Source: Burkholderiales bacterium (GTDB lineage: Bacteria; Pseudomonadota; Gammaproteobacteria; Burkholderiales; Burkholderiaceae_C). From it: a DNA stretch of 38,731 bases. Every line of letters starts with the position of its first letter. The first letter of the stretch is position 1. The DNA is taken from the NCBI GenBank assembly GCA_947381415.1, contig CANCVB010000026.1:1-38731 (forward strand). Direction: 5' to 3'. The notes beneath the pieces were generated by a model. It searched no databases and had not been told where the DNA came from. It saw only the letters and a list, made by a program, of their open reading frames with translations. Positions 1 through 9,762 of the stretch are shown one piece after another. The position numbers and the translations under genes are program-made.

Positions 1-144
1 GATGAAAAACCCAGAGACATTTGGGACCAGCACGAAGCTTTATTGCAATCCATCATCGAAGGCGATGCACAAACTGCTGAAGCCCACGCCAGAGAACATA
101 TTTTGGCGGCAGCCAATTTCATTATTGAACGTATTTCTGTTTAA
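1..144 (+). CDS. GntR-family regulator, FCD domain, C-terminal fragment
   Basis: An open frame enters from the left edge in frame 1 and ends at TAA 142-144, giving the last 47 residues of a protein. They read as amphipathic helix followed by a short loop and a final helix: DQHEALLQSIIEGDAQTAE, then AHAREHIL. The pattern H-x-A-(I/L)-x-x-(S/A)-I-x-x-G-D-x-x-x-A-x-x-x-x-x-x-H is typical of the last helices of the FCD ligand-binding domain of GntR/FadR-type transcription factors. The DNA-binding domain lies outside the window, so the effector and target genes cannot be named. Its end lies 6 nt from the convergent end of the glyoxalase II gene, with no visible terminator between them. Confidence 0.7.
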   Translation, partial: DEKPRDIWDQHEALLQSIIEGDAQTAEAHAREHILAAANFIIERISV

Positions 145-150
145 TGGGTG

Positions 151-942
151 CTACCAATCGTTGCGCAATTCGCGCAGCTTTGTAAACACTGTGTGAGCAT
201 CGGGTTGCTCTGGCAGGTCGGGGAAATTTTTCCTGAGTTCAGTCACCACTTGCTGATTCCCTAAGCGAAAAAACGTATTCACCTCCTGCTCTACGCTGAG
301 CGTGGAAACAAAGGCGTGGTTCACATCTTGGCCACTGACTTGGTTGAGCAAATGTTGGGCGGCTGTGTTGTCGGGTTCTCGGTTCAGCGTGAAGCGTAAA
401 TTGTTTTCAATGTAATCATGACCGGGGTAAATCAAGGTATTGATGGGCAAGCGACTGAGCTGCGTTTCAAAGGTTTGGAACAGTGCATCGACATTGCCAC
501 CGTTGTGACAATTGCCTGCACCTGCATTGAATAAGGTGTCACCCGAAAACAAAGCAGCTTGATCGGTGTGCGAGCGCAAACAAATATGGCAATAGGTATG
601 GCCAGGGGTGTCTAAAGCTTCTAGCTCAACCGTTTTACCCACTTTGATGATGTCGCCCGCCAACAAGCCGCGAAACACACCAGGGATGGTCCCAGCCGCT
701 TTGGCATGCGCCAACACTTTGGCACCGGTCGCCTCGACTACCGCTTGGTTGCCACCAATGTGGTCATGGTGCTCATGGGTGTTCAATATCTGTGTGATCT
801 CCCAACCCTCGTTTTTGGCCGTTTGCAAGCATTGGGCGCTGTCCAAAGGGTCGATGGCCAAAGCCTCGCCCGTTTGCGCACAGGCAATCAGGTAATTGAA
901 GTTTCTGTAAGCATTGGCAGTCCATATTTGTTTGACCAGCAT
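151..942 (-). CDS. gloB: hydroxyacylglutathione hydrolase (glyoxalase II)
   Basis: A 263-residue metallo-beta-lactamase-fold enzyme that hydrolyses S-lactoylglutathione to lactate and glutathione, the second step of methylglyoxal detoxification in the cytosol. The metal-binding signature THEHHDHIGG is at about residues 55-64. Further ligands are in the GHTYCH stretch, the Asp of FSGDTLFNAG and the His of YPGHDYIENN. The C-terminal half carries the glyoxalase II substrate domain, with NLRFTLNREPDN and a final KLRELRNDW. Length matches the usual 250-265 residues. The ATG at 942 is the only sensible start, although its ribosome site is weak. It is divergent from the small secreted-protein gene, with 89 nt between the two starts. 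The family call is firm; substrate preference is assumed. Confidence 0.93.
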   Translation of the reverse strand: MLVKQIWTANAYRNFNYLIACAQTGEALAIDPLDSAQCLQTAKNEGWEITQILNTHEHHDHIGGNQAVVEATGAKVLAHAKAAGTIPGVFRGLLAGDIIKVGKTVELEALDTPGHTYCHICLRSHTDQAALFSGDTLFNAGAGNCHNGGNVDALFQTFETQLSRLPINTLIYPGHDYIENNLRFTLNREPDNTAAQHLLNQVSGQDVNHAFVSTLSVEQEVNTFFRLGNQQVVTELRKNFPDLPEQPDAHTVFTKLRELRNDW

Positions 943-956
943 GATGTCAAAGACCC

Positions 957-985
957 TTGAATGTGCTTGTAAGTCTGGGTAAATT
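957..985 (+). promoter_or_regulatory. candidate sigma-70 promoter of the small secreted-protein gene
   Basis: TTGAAT at 957-962 and TAAATT at 980-985 are separated by 17 nt, a fair match to -35/-10 boxes. They lie about 50 nt before the ATG at 1032. This is a weak single-site prediction in the divergent gap with gloB. Confidence 0.4.
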
Positions 986-1031
986 GATTTGTTCTAAACT
1001 GAATCGGTTAGACAACAAATTTAGCGAGGAA

Positions 1032-1277
1032 ATGATGAAGCAATTATGGTTGATCTTGGTTTTGTCCATGCATTCATTGGCATTTGCCCATTGCCCAGGT
1101 CCCGTCCCCTGCGAAATGAAATATGTAGACAACGCTTTTGGCAAAACCACCAAAACCGGTGCAGAACTTGAAAAAGCCAAGGCCATGCGCGAAGAAGGCG
1201 AACGACTTTTCAAAGAAGGCAAAGAAGACGAAGCCTTGAAAATCTTGAAAGAAGCCAAAAAACTTTTGCTGGATTGA
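1032..1277 (+). CDS. small secreted/periplasmic protein, hypothetical
   Basis: An 81-residue product. Two tandem ATGs (1032 and 1035) follow GAGGA at 1026-1030; the second has the better spacing, and the longer upstream in-frame start at 957 lacks a ribosome site. Residues 1-19 look like a Sec signal peptide (KQLWLILVLSMHSLAFA) with cleavage after AFA, followed by a short segment containing two cysteines, HCPGPVPC. The rest is a charged helix pair, MREEGERLFKEGKEDEALKILKEAKKLL, resembling a single TPR-like hairpin. I do not recognise the family. It is a single-gene unit between gloB (divergent) and the PH-domain gene (convergent). Function is unknown. Confidence 0.65.
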   Translation: MMKQLWLILVLSMHSLAFAHCPGPVPCEMKYVDNAFGKTTKTGAELEKAKAMREEGERLFKEGKEDEALKILKEAKKLLLD

Positions 1278-1379
1278 AGCGGTAACAGAGCGATGCTGTC
1301 GTCAGTTCATTCAGAATTGACCTCAGCATTCATGCCTTCAAATAGCTGTTTCTCGTCTCAATGTGGCGATGACTTTGGT

Positions 1380-1760
1380 CTAGTGTTCGTTGTTTTGCAC
1401 TTCTTGAAATATTCTTCTGAACTTGATGGGGTCAGAAATTTGTTCAAATGTTTCTCTTGAGGCACCAGTACCAACGACAGTAATGTCTCCATATCCCAAA
1501 ATTCGACCCATGATTGATTGGTCGACTGCAATTGACTCCACTTTTTGCGCATTCATTTCTATCGTTCGTCGTCTAATCAATCCCACTTTGATAATGACGC
1601 GCTTGTTTGTTATAGCGTACTCACTGGTCCAGTTATCGATAAGTGGCAGTAAAAAAAATGAAAAGATTGCTCTTAATGAAATGAAGTTAATCCAATGGTT
1701 ATGCGCTTCATAAACAACATGCTCATCTTTGACCAAATTTGAATCTACATATGAACCCAT
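1380..1760 (-). CDS. PH-domain (bPH2/YdbS-like) membrane protein
   Basis: A 126-residue protein. Residues 10-24 are soluble, a hydrophobic segment around 27-45 (FISLRAIFSFFLLPLI) is probably membrane-associated, and the rest is a bacterial PH-like domain. The recognisable core is EYAITNKRVIIKVGLIRRRTIEM, then QKVESI, and GRILGYGDITVVGTGA, the usual signature of bPH2 proteins. Family members often have two transmembrane helices before the PH core; here the stretch is short and may be a hairpin. The ATG at 1760 is preceded by a strong GGGAGG site. It lies downstream of tRNA-Ser on the same strand, 101 nt away. Role in the cell is unknown. Confidence 0.78.
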   Translation of the reverse strand: MGSYVDSNLVKDEHVVYEAHNHWINFISLRAIFSFFLLPLIDNWTSEYAITNKRVIIKVGLIRRRTIEMNAQKVESIAVDQSIMGRILGYGDITVVGTGASRETFEQISDPIKFRRIFQEVQNNEH

Positions 1761-1861
1761 ACATCCTCCCTATCAATTAGTCCCTAGCGCTAAGGCTTTA
1801 CGTTTCGAAAAAATATCTGTATGAAGGAATTTTCGCTTGAAATGAGGAATATTGTTGGGTC

Positions 1862-1953
1862 TGGCGGAAAGAGAGGGATTCGAACCCTCGGTACAGGAGA
1901 ACCTGTACGCCGGATTTCGAATCCGGTGCATTCGACCACTCTGCCATCTTTCC
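1862..1953 (-). tRNA. tRNA-Ser(CGA)
   Basis: The minus strand folds as a class II tRNA of 92 nt including an encoded CCA. The acceptor stem GGAAAGA pairs with TCTTTCC, followed by discriminator G and CCA at 1864-1862. The anticodon stem CCGGA/TCCGG holds the loop TTCGAAA, giving anticodon CGA, which reads UCG. A long variable arm (GTACAGG..CCTGTAC) is present as expected for serine, and the T arm is GAGGG-TTCGAAT-CCCTC. It lies 32 nt after the lipoprotein gene in the serS transcript direction. Confidence 0.97.
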
Positions 1954-1985
1954 TAACTGTCGAACAGTGCTGAAATTCTAAAGCT

Positions 1986-2477
1986 TCAAGGCTTGGTGGG
2001 CACGGCGTCCTCTATTGGCACAGGCTTTTTGGCAACCGAGGGGGATGCCACATTGGCGTTACGCGGTGCCAAGGTCAATATCACCACGGCCGCACCACCG
2101 GCCAATGGATTGCCTTCTTGGATTTCAATGGTGACATTGCGTTCAGCTTTGCTGAACACCAAGACGCTGGACTTGGCGCGAATGGCTGACAACAAGGTCC
2201 AGCCTTGGTTGGGGTAGTTGTCCAAAAAATAGCTGTAAGCCGACGTGGTGTCTCGGGCCGAGTCCATCACCACACGACCCACCCAGTTGTCGCCCGTGCC
2301 GATGACCAAAGATTGCTCATGCAAGATGCGTGCGCCAGGTGGTAATTGGGTAGGCCCCAGCAAATCTGCCCCTGACATATCGACACTGGAAGATGTTCTG
2401 CCAGCACCCATGGGCATGTTGGCGCAAGCCACCAGCATCAGCATGAAAGTACTTACAAGCACAGGCAAAAAGCGCAT
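1986..2477 (-). CDS. putative lipoprotein downstream of serS
   Basis: A 163-residue product starting at the second of two nearby ATGs. AAAGGA lies six bases before the ATG at 2477, whereas the ATG at 2483 directly abuts it. Residues 1-17 are a lipoprotein signal ending in the lipobox LVAC, so Cys18 would be lipidated. Asn at +2 is not the inner-membrane Asp retention signal, so sorting to the outer membrane is likely. The mature part has a region with GARILHEQSLVIGTGDNWVGR and a beta-rich end (AAVVILTLAPRN). No named domain is recognised. It starts 18 nt after the serS stop and is probably cotranscribed with it. Confidence 0.75.
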   Translation of the reverse strand: MRFLPVLVSTFMLMLVACANMPMGAGRTSSSVDMSGADLLGPTQLPPGARILHEQSLVIGTGDNWVGRVVMDSARDTTSAYSYFLDNYPNQGWTLLSAIRAKSSVLVFSKAERNVTIEIQEGNPLAGGAAVVILTLAPRNANVASPSVAKKPVPIEDAVPTKP

Positions 2478-2495
2478 GAACATTCCTTTGGGAAA

Positions 2496-3830
<1,335 letters not shown>

Positions 3831-3838
3831 CTAAGGTG

Positions 3839-4777
3839 TCAATCATTTCGCAAGCCCTTGGGCAAAGGAAATTTCACAGTTTCTTGCACACCATCGAGGG
3901 TACGCACCGAGGTGGCTCCCAACTCGCGCAGACGGCTGATGACTTGCTGCACCAAAATATCTGGCGCAGACGCGCCAGCGGTCAGGCCTATGCGTTGCTT
4001 GCCATTCAACCAAGCAGGGTCGAGTTCTCCTGCATGGTCGACCATGTAACTGGGTGTGCCGTATTTGGCTGCCACATCGCGTAATCGGTTGCTGTTAGAG
4101 CTGCTAGGGCTACCCACCACAATCACCACATCGACCTGCGGGCTCAACACCTTGATGGCATCTTGGCGGTTTTGGGTGGCATAGCAAATGTCTTGCTGTT
4201 TGGGTTCACGCACTTGGGGAAAACGTTTTTTGACCGCCGTCATGATGTCAGCCGCATCATCCACACTCAAAGTGGTTTGCGTGACCACGGCCAGCAAAGC
4301 CGTTTGTGAGGGCGAGACTTTCCACACATCGTCGGCGTCTTCCACCAAGTGAATGCCATGGGGCAATTGACCCATCGTGCCTTCCACCTCGGGGTGCCCT
4401 TTGTGGCCAATCATGATGAATTCATAGCCTTCCTTGTGCAATTTGGCCACTTCCACATGGACTTTGGTCACCAAGGGACAGGTGGCATCAAAGATGCGAA
4501 AGCCGCGACGCACGGCTTCATGCTCGACTTCTTTGGGCACACCATGGGCACTGAAGACCAAGGTGGCGCCCTCTGGCACATCGTTCAAATCCTCAATGAA
4601 AATCGCGCCTCGTGAACGCAAGTCGTCCACCACATGGGTGTTGTGCACAATCTCGTGGCGCACATAAATGGGCGAGCCAAATTTAGCCAATGCATGCTCA
4701 ACGATGTCGATGGCACGGTCCACGCCGGCACAAAACCCACGCGGCTCGGCCAACAGAATTTCTTGAAGATCAGCCAT
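3839..4777 (-). CDS. ispH: 4-hydroxy-3-methylbut-2-enyl diphosphate reductase
   Basis: A 312-residue [4Fe-4S] enzyme of the MEP isoprenoid pathway that converts HMBPP into IPP and DMAPP. The three cluster cysteines are visible in GFCAGVDRAI, DATCPLVTKVH and DICYATQNRQ. The conserved His-Pro-Glu-Val-Glu-Gly stretch and the SSNSNRL substrate loop are also present. Length is typical. Its ATG at 4777 directly abuts the TGA of the FKBP gene (4778-4780), so translational coupling is likely. The slpA-ispH pairing is a common gammaproteobacterial and betaproteobacterial arrangement. Confidence 0.98.
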   Translation of the reverse strand: MADLQEILLAEPRGFCAGVDRAIDIVEHALAKFGSPIYVRHEIVHNTHVVDDLRSRGAIFIEDLNDVPEGATLVFSAHGVPKEVEHEAVRRGFRIFDATCPLVTKVHVEVAKLHKEGYEFIMIGHKGHPEVEGTMGQLPHGIHLVEDADDVWKVSPSQTALLAVVTQTTLSVDDAADIMTAVKKRFPQVREPKQQDICYATQNRQDAIKVLSPQVDVVIVVGSPSSSNSNRLRDVAAKYGTPSYMVDHAGELDPAWLNGKQRIGLTAGASAPDILVQQVISRLRELGATSVRTLDGVQETVKFPLPKGLRND

Positions 4778-5227
4778 TCACATTACCCCTATCACTTGGA
4801 CTTCCATACTGACAGGCTGCCCTGCCAACGGATGGTTGAAATCAAACAAGATGGCATCGTCACCGATTTGCACGACAGCACCTGCATACTTGCCCCCGTT
4901 GTTGGGCGCAGGAAATTCCACCACCTCACCCAACAGGTAGGACGCATCTGCATCGCCAAAAGTGGCTAACAACTGCTTAGGCACCCATTGCAACATATCC
5001 GGGTTGCGCTCACCAAAGGCCTCGCCTGCGGCCATGTGCAATGTGACATGCTCGCCTTCCGCCAAGCCCAGCAGTCGCGCTTCGATGGCGGGTGCCAACT
5101 CAGCGTTACCCAAGGACAAGGTGGCTGGCGAACCGCCAAAAGTGTTGATGATGTCGCCTTGCGGCCCACTCAAACGGTAGTGCAATGTGAGAAATGAGCC
5201 GGCTTCGATCGTAGGTGTTGCTTGCAT
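4778..5227 (-). CDS. slpA: FKBP-type peptidyl-prolyl isomerase, SlpA-like
   Basis: A 149-residue cytosolic prolyl isomerase/chaperone of the SlyD/SlpA group. The FKBP half-strands are at the N-terminus (LTLHYRLSGPQGDIINTFGG), then LGNAELAPAIEARLLGLAEGE. An inserted flap domain containing FGERNPDMLQWVPK follows. The closing FKBP strands include the diagnostic DFNHPLAGQPVSMEVQVIGV. The metal-binding His-rich tail of SlyD is absent, favouring SlpA. It heads the ispH-serS transcript. The adjacent abutting ispH start is the classic neighbour. Confidence 0.9.
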   Translation of the reverse strand: MQATPTIEAGSFLTLHYRLSGPQGDIINTFGGSPATLSLGNAELAPAIEARLLGLAEGEHVTLHMAAGEAFGERNPDMLQWVPKQLLATFGDADASYLLGEVVEFPAPNNGGKYAGAVVQIGDDAILFDFNHPLAGQPVSMEVQVIGVM

Positions 5228-5251
5228 AAGGGTCTTTTGTAAACTGAATCT

Positions 5252-5257
5252 ATTGTA
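5252..5257 (-). promoter_or_regulatory. candidate -10 element for the slpA-ispH-serS unit
   Basis: TACAAT on the minus strand, 25 nt before the slpA ATG, lies in the 143-nt divergent gap with radC (slpA start 5227 to radC start 5371). No convincing -35 box is seen at 16-18 nt, so the call is tentative. Confidence 0.3.
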
Positions 5258-5370
5258 GAAAGGCCATGGATCACATCAGCCAACGGGCGTGGCGCACTTG
5301 GCGTACCCTCTATCAGCCGTGATGATCCAACCTGATTGACCCACTGATGTGCTTGCCCCATCCCTTTGCC

Positions 5371-6048
5371 ATGCAACTTCAAGACTTGCCCAAAGCCATG
5401 CGCCCGCGCGAGAAACTGCTTGCGCTGGGCAGCCAGGCGCTCACCGATGTGGAGTTGCTCTCGGTCTTGCTGGGCAGTGGTTTGCCCGGTCAAAGCGTGC
5501 TGCAACTCGCGCAAACTTTGCTTGACCGGTTCCAAGGCTTGGCGGGCTTGTTGCATGCCAGCCCAGAGCATTTGCGCAGCACCAAGGGTTTGGGTGGCTT
5601 GGCAAGGCGTTCGCAGTTGTTGGCGGTGGTCGAGTTATCGCGCCGCGCCTTGCTGCAAAAAATGCAGGCGCGCGACATCATGGCCGACCCCAACAACGTC
5701 AAGCAATTTTTACAACTGCAACTGGGCCAACAACAGCGTGAGGTGTTTGGAGTGTTGTTTCTGGATGGTCAAAACCGCTTGTTGCGCTTTGAGGAAATGT
5801 TCAGCGGCACCTTGAACCAAACTTCGGTCTACCCTCGCGAGGTGGTCAAGCTGGGGCTTTTGCTGGGTGCAAGTGCGGTGATTTTTTCGCACAACCACCC
5901 CAGCGGCGAGGTACGGCCTTCACAAGCAGATGAAAAGCTCACAACTGCGCTGCGTACGGCTTTGGCCTTGGTGGATATTCGGGTGCTTGATCATGTCATT
6001 GTGGGCCCAGGTCGAAGTTGGTCTATGGCGGAGAACAGTCCATGGTGA
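5371..6048 (+). CDS. radC: RadC/UPF0758 family JAMM-domain protein
   Basis: A 225-residue protein from the ATG at 5371, which gives the family-typical opening MQLQDLPKAMRPREKLL. An ATG at 5347 would add eight residues without support. The N-terminal half carries a helix-hairpin-helix-like region (LTDVELLSVLLGSG, STKGLGGLARR). The C-terminal half is the MPN+/JAMM metalloprotease-like domain with the zinc signature SHNHPSGEVRPSQAD (His-x-His...Asp). The historic link to DNA repair is not upheld in most studies, so a role should not be assumed. It overlaps the Smr gene by the ATGGTGA junction at 6042-6048, so the two are likely coupled. Confidence 0.93.
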   Translation: MQLQDLPKAMRPREKLLALGSQALTDVELLSVLLGSGLPGQSVLQLAQTLLDRFQGLAGLLHASPEHLRSTKGLGGLARRSQLLAVVELSRRALLQKMQARDIMADPNNVKQFLQLQLGQQQREVFGVLFLDGQNRLLRFEEMFSGTLNQTSVYPREVVKLGLLLGASAVIFSHNHPSGEVRPSQADEKLTTALRTALALVDIRVLDHVIVGPGRSWSMAENSPW

Positions 6049-6674
6049 AAGCGCGCAGTATGCAAGATCTGACAACGATCAAAGCCCAGCTCAAAGCCAA
6101 GGCTGAAGAGGCTGCTGCGCTTGAGGCGCAGCGGCAAGAGGCTCTGCGGCGCGCCAACGCAGAGAAAAACCTCTTCATTCGTGCCATCGGCAAGGTCACC
6201 GCACTGGACCATGAACCCAGGGTGAGCCTGACACCGCTTCCCGCCAAGCCCTTGGCGCAGCAACAGCGCATCGATGACGCCAATGTCCTGCGCGAAAGCC
6301 TGAGTGACGATTTTGATGTCTCGACCCTGCTCGATACCGACGATGAGCTCAGCTACCGCCACCAAGGCATTGGTACCGATGTCACCCAAAAATTGCGCAA
6401 AGGCCATTGGAGTTTGCAAGGCCAAATCGATTTGCATGGCTTAAGAAGCGATGAAGCCCGCGAGGCCTTGAGCCAATTCATTCGCGAGGCCAGCAAACGC
6501 GGCTGGCGTTGTGTGCGGGTGGTGCATGGCAAAGGGCTAGGCTCGCCTGGCAAAACGCCTGTGCTCAAAGCCAAAGTGCAACGCTGGTTGGTTCAAAAAA
6601 CCGAGGTACTGGCGTTTGTGCAAGCCAAAGCGTCTGAAGGCGGTGCAGGCGCTTTGGTGGTGCTGTTGAAATAG
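6042..6674 (+). CDS. Smr-domain protein
   Basis: A 210-residue protein from the ATG at 6042. GGCGGAG upstream supports this start over the in-frame ATG at 6018. The N-terminal third is a basic/coiled helix (LKAKAEEAAALEAQRQEALRR). The C-terminal Smr domain holds the signatures QIDLHGLRSDEA (LDxHG) and VVHGKGLGSPG (HGxG). The same fold occurs in the C-terminus of MutS2, where it has endonuclease activity, and in stand-alone YdaL/SmrB-type nucleases; SmrB acts on collided ribosomes. Substrate here is unknown. It is cotranscribed with radC and its end abuts the convergent permease gene at 6674/6675. Confidence 0.92.
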   Translation: MVKARSMQDLTTIKAQLKAKAEEAAALEAQRQEALRRANAEKNLFIRAIGKVTALDHEPRVSLTPLPAKPLAQQQRIDDANVLRESLSDDFDVSTLLDTDDELSYRHQGIGTDVTQKLRKGHWSLQGQIDLHGLRSDEAREALSQFIREASKRGWRCVRVVHGKGLGSPGKTPVLKAKVQRWLVQKTEVLAFVQAKASEGGAGALVVLLK

Positions 6675-9188
6675 TTAAAGCGACTGTCTTAAGGTTTGCA
6701 CCACCGGTCGACGCAGCACCTCTCTCAAGCCCCACCAGCCTGCACCCCAAGCCAATAAGGCGCCACTCAGCACCCCCAGCAAGGGCACCCAGGGTGAGGC
6801 TGTCCATGTGAACTCAAACACATAGTGGGCCAAGCCCCACCCCATGGCGACGGCCACCACCGCCGCCAAAGCACCGGACAAGGCACCCACCCCCAGCAGT
6901 TCTGCGGTTTGCACTTGGCGCAACAACTGGTTGCCAGCGCCCAGCGCGCGCAACACCGCATACTCGCGGGCACGTTCTTCGCGCGTGGCTGTCACGGCGG
7001 CAAACAACACCACCAAGCCTGCAGCCAAGGTAAACGCAAACAAAAATTCGACTGCACTGATAACCTGCCCCAGCACCTTTTGTATTTGGTTGATCGTGGC
7101 ACCCATGTCTACATTGGTGATGTTGGGATAGCGGTTGACCAAGGCGTTGTCAAAACCTGCTTGGGCAGGCGCACGGTAGGCGGCGATATAAGTCATGGGC
7201 ATGTCGGGCATGGCTGACACCGGATAAATCGCAAAGAAATTGGCCCGCATGGACGTCCAATCCACCTTGCGAAGGGAGGTGATACGCACATCCACCACCA
7301 CACCCGCCATGTCAAAACGCAATTGGTCACCCAGCTTGAGCCCCAAGGTTTTGGCAATGCCTTCTTCCATGCTGATGGCGTTGGCTTCTTCAGGTTGCCA
7401 AGTGCCTTGCACGATCTGGTTGTGTGCAGGCGCCTGTGCGGTGTGTGAAATATTGAACTCGCGCTCGACCAAGCGCTGCGCGCGCTCGTCGGTGTAACGC
7501 TCAGCACGCACATTTTCACCATTGATTTGAATCAGTCGGCCCCGAATCATGGGGTACCAGTCCAGTTTGGCGATGCCTGCGTCGCGCAGGGTTTGCAAAA
7601 AATCTTGCGACTGGGTGGGTTGGATATTGATGACAAAACGGTTGGGCGCATCCGCAGGCGTGGCATTGCGCCAGCTGTCGACCAAATCGGTACGCAACAA
7701 AACCAACAGCATCAAGGACAACAACCCCACCGACAAGGCACTGACCTGGACCACGGTATAGCCAGGGCGCGCGCTGATTTGGCGGGTTGCCATGCGCAAC
7801 CATACCGGCAGGCCACTGAGCCGCATGGCGCGCCGCAGGCCCATCACACCCAACCAAGCCATGCCAGCAAACACCAACACCGCGCCAGCGAACCCGCCCA
7901 CCACCATCAAACCCAACCAGAGGTCGCGGCTGGCACTCAGCAAAAGGGCAGAGAAACCCAACAACCCCAAGCCCATCACACCCACCGAGGCCGCCCGCAA
8001 GGGGCCCAAATCACGGCGTATCACGCGCAAAGCAGGGACTTGGGCCAATTGCAAGATAGGCGGCAAGCCAAAAGCCGCCAACAAAGTCAGGCCGGAGCCC
8101 AAACCTTGCCAAAAAGGGGCCGTACTGGGCGGGGGTAAATCGGCATCGACCAAGCCTGTCAACAAAGACATGAACACTTGGTGCAAGCCAAAACCCAACA
8201 GCAATCCCAACAGGCTGGCCAGCAAACCCACGGTGAAAAACTCCAGCACATAAACCGTCAAGATATGTCGCTGGCTTTGTCCCAGCACCCTAAGCATGGC
8301 GCAATCGTCCAAATGGCGGGCGGCAAAACCCCTGGCGGCCAAGGCCACCGCCACCGCGCTCAGCAATGCCGCCAACAAGGCCACCAAGTGCAAAAACTTT
8401 TCTGCGCGGTCCAAGGTTTGCCGCATCTCCGGTCGCCCCGCCTCCAGGCTTTCCACCCGCATGCCACGCACATCGGCCTGCTTGACATAGGCGTTGGCCC
8501 AAGTCAGCCAGTCGCTGACTTTTTCAGGCGCACCCACCACCGCGAGTCGCCAATTGATACGGCTGGCGGGTTGAATCAACTGGGTCGATGGCAAATCTGC
8601 CTGGTTCATCATCACCCTTGGTGCGAAATTCATGAAACCAGCACCCCGATCGGGCTCGTTGAGCAGCACCTCGGCAATGCGAAGCCTGCGCTCACCTAGC
8701 AAAATGTCTTGACCCAGCTTCAGTTCCAAGGCATCCATCAATGCGGGCTCGACCCATACCTCGCCAACCGCTGGCAAGCGGTCGGTGACAGGCTCGGGTC
8801 GGTCAATCTGCAAACGACCGCGCAAAGGGTAGCCCTCTGCAACGGCTTTCAAGGCCACCAACCGACTGGCCCCAGAACCCGAGCGCGCCATGGTGGGAAA
8901 GCTCAGGGTGGTGGCCGAGCGCAAACCCAACTGCTCCAGCTTGCGAAGCACGTCGGCAGGAATGTCGTGGTCACTTGCCAACACGGCGTCACCGCCCAGC
9001 AATTGCCGCGCATCGCGCTGCAAGCCACCCTCGATGCGATCGGCCAAAAAGCCCACCGAGGTCAACGCCGCCACGCCTAAAGCCACCGCCACCCATAGCA
9101 AGCGCAGCTCGCCCGCCCTTGCGTCACGCCATAAAGCGCGCCATGCCATCGCCCACACATTAATCAATTGAAGCGCTCCATCGGTCAT
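6675..9188 (-). CDS. FtsX/YbbP-type ABC transporter permease
   Basis: A large inner-membrane permease of about 837 residues. It starts with the family-typical MAWRALWRDARAGELRLL, then a first transmembrane helix (VAVALGVAALTSVGFLADRIEGGL). A periplasmic domain (GGDAVLASDHDIPADVLRKL..) precedes two FtsX-like three-helix cores, the last near residues 700-825 with FAAVTATREERAREYAVLRALGAG. This YbbP-like layout is normally paired with an ATPase (YbbA) for lipid or lipoprotein-type export. No ATPase gene is adjacent, so the partner must be elsewhere. The start is uncertain: ATG 9188, ATG 9197 and ATG 9149 are all in frame, the first two overlapping the S4 gene. An upstream start at 9368 lies entirely within the S4 gene and is unlikely. 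Confidence 0.85.
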   Translation of the reverse strand: MTDGALQLINVWAMAWRALWRDARAGELRLLWVAVALGVAALTSVGFLADRIEGGLQRDARQLLGGDAVLASDHDIPADVLRKLEQLGLRSATTLSFPTMARSGSGASRLVALKAVAEGYPLRGRLQIDRPEPVTDRLPAVGEVWVEPALMDALELKLGQDILLGERRLRIAEVLLNEPDRGAGFMNFAPRVMMNQADLPSTQLIQPASRINWRLAVVGAPEKVSDWLTWANAYVKQADVRGMRVESLEAGRPEMRQTLDRAEKFLHLVALLAALLSAVAVALAARGFAARHLDDCAMLRVLGQSQRHILTVYVLEFFTVGLLASLLGLLLGFGLHQVFMSLLTGLVDADLPPPSTAPFWQGLGSGLTLLAAFGLPPILQLAQVPALRVIRRDLGPLRAASVGVMGLGLLGFSALLLSASRDLWLGLMVVGGFAGAVLVFAGMAWLGVMGLRRAMRLSGLPVWLRMATRQISARPGYTVVQVSALSVGLLSLMLLVLLRTDLVDSWRNATPADAPNRFVINIQPTQSQDFLQTLRDAGIAKLDWYPMIRGRLIQINGENVRAERYTDERAQRLVEREFNISHTAQAPAHNQIVQGTWQPEEANAISMEEGIAKTLGLKLGDQLRFDMAGVVVDVRITSLRKVDWTSMRANFFAIYPVSAMPDMPMTYIAAYRAPAQAGFDNALVNRYPNITNVDMGATINQIQKVLGQVISAVEFLFAFTLAAGLVVLFAAVTATREERAREYAVLRALGAGNQLLRQVQTAELLGVGALSGALAAVVAVAMGWGLAHYVFEFTWTASPWVPLLGVLSGALLAWGAGWWGLREVLRRPVVQTLRQSL

Positions 9189-9570
9189 CCCAGCCATGCT
9201 GGGCTTGTTGTAAGTCACGTCTGTCGCGCTTGGTAGGGCGGCCATGCGCGATGGAAAGCGCAGGTTCCTTGGCAAAACGACGCTGTTGCACATAGGTCTC
9301 TTTGGCGCGGATGCTCTCTGGGGTGTCCGCGTACAAGGCCTGGGCAACTGGGGCTGCCCCGCGCACATCGCTCAAACCCAAAACCGTCACTGTGCGAAGC
9401 AAGCCCTCGCGCAACAGGGTCACGGTATCGCCAACTTTGACTTCTCTGGAGGGTTTGGCGGTTTGTTGGTTGACCCCAATACGGCCTTTATTGATCTCGT
9501 CTGTGGCCAATGAGCGGGTTTTGTAAAAGCGCGCCGCCCACAGCCATTTATCGATGCGAATTTTGTCCAT
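9160..9570 (-). CDS. hslR: S4-domain RNA-binding protein, Hsp15-like
   Basis: A 136-residue protein. The ATG at 9570 gives the canonical beginning MDKIRIDKWLWAARFYKTRSLA. Longer in-frame starts up to 9657 would run through a strong outward promoter and are rejected. Residues 4-65 are the S4 fold (IDKWLWAARFYKTRSLATDEI, then GRIGVNQQTAKPSREVKVGDTV). The rest is a basic helical tail (ETYVQQRRFAKEPALS..RPTKRDRRDL). Family members such as Hsp15 and RqcP bind stalled 50S subunits carrying peptidyl-tRNA. It overlaps the permease start and is probably cotranscribed with it. Confidence 0.88.
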   Translation of the reverse strand: MDKIRIDKWLWAARFYKTRSLATDEINKGRIGVNQQTAKPSREVKVGDTVTLLREGLLRTVTVLGLSDVRGAAPVAQALYADTPESIRAKETYVQQRRFAKEPALSIAHGRPTKRDRRDLQQAQHGWDDRWSASID

Positions 9571-9644
9571 TGACAGCGATTGTGCGGCAAAGCCGAACGG
9601 GGCATACGAGTAGCAGCAAAACAACAGCGAATAAACCATCAAAT

Positions 9645-9672
9645 TTGACATAAACACAAAAAAAGCTAATAT
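9645..9672 (+). promoter_or_regulatory. strong sigma-70 promoter for the parA-like gene
   Basis: A perfect -35 TTGACA (9645-9650) and -10 TAATAT (9667-9672) are separated by 16 nt in an A-rich spacer. The predicted transcript start is near 9679, giving a leader of about 84 nt before the ATG at 9763. Its position upstream of the S4 gene also argues against the longer S4 frame being used. Confidence 0.75.
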
Positions 9673-9762
9673 CCATCCCCCCTTACGGAAATTTCCTCAT
9701 TTGGTTTCTGCGTTGTGCACAAGCCCCTTGCGGACGACACCCCGTTATTTTTGGAGCGACAG

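Noticed and set aside
9189-9368. Longer permease start at 9368
   Set aside because: It would overlap the S4 gene over more than 200 nt and adds a Pro/Arg-rich segment unlike permease N-termini.
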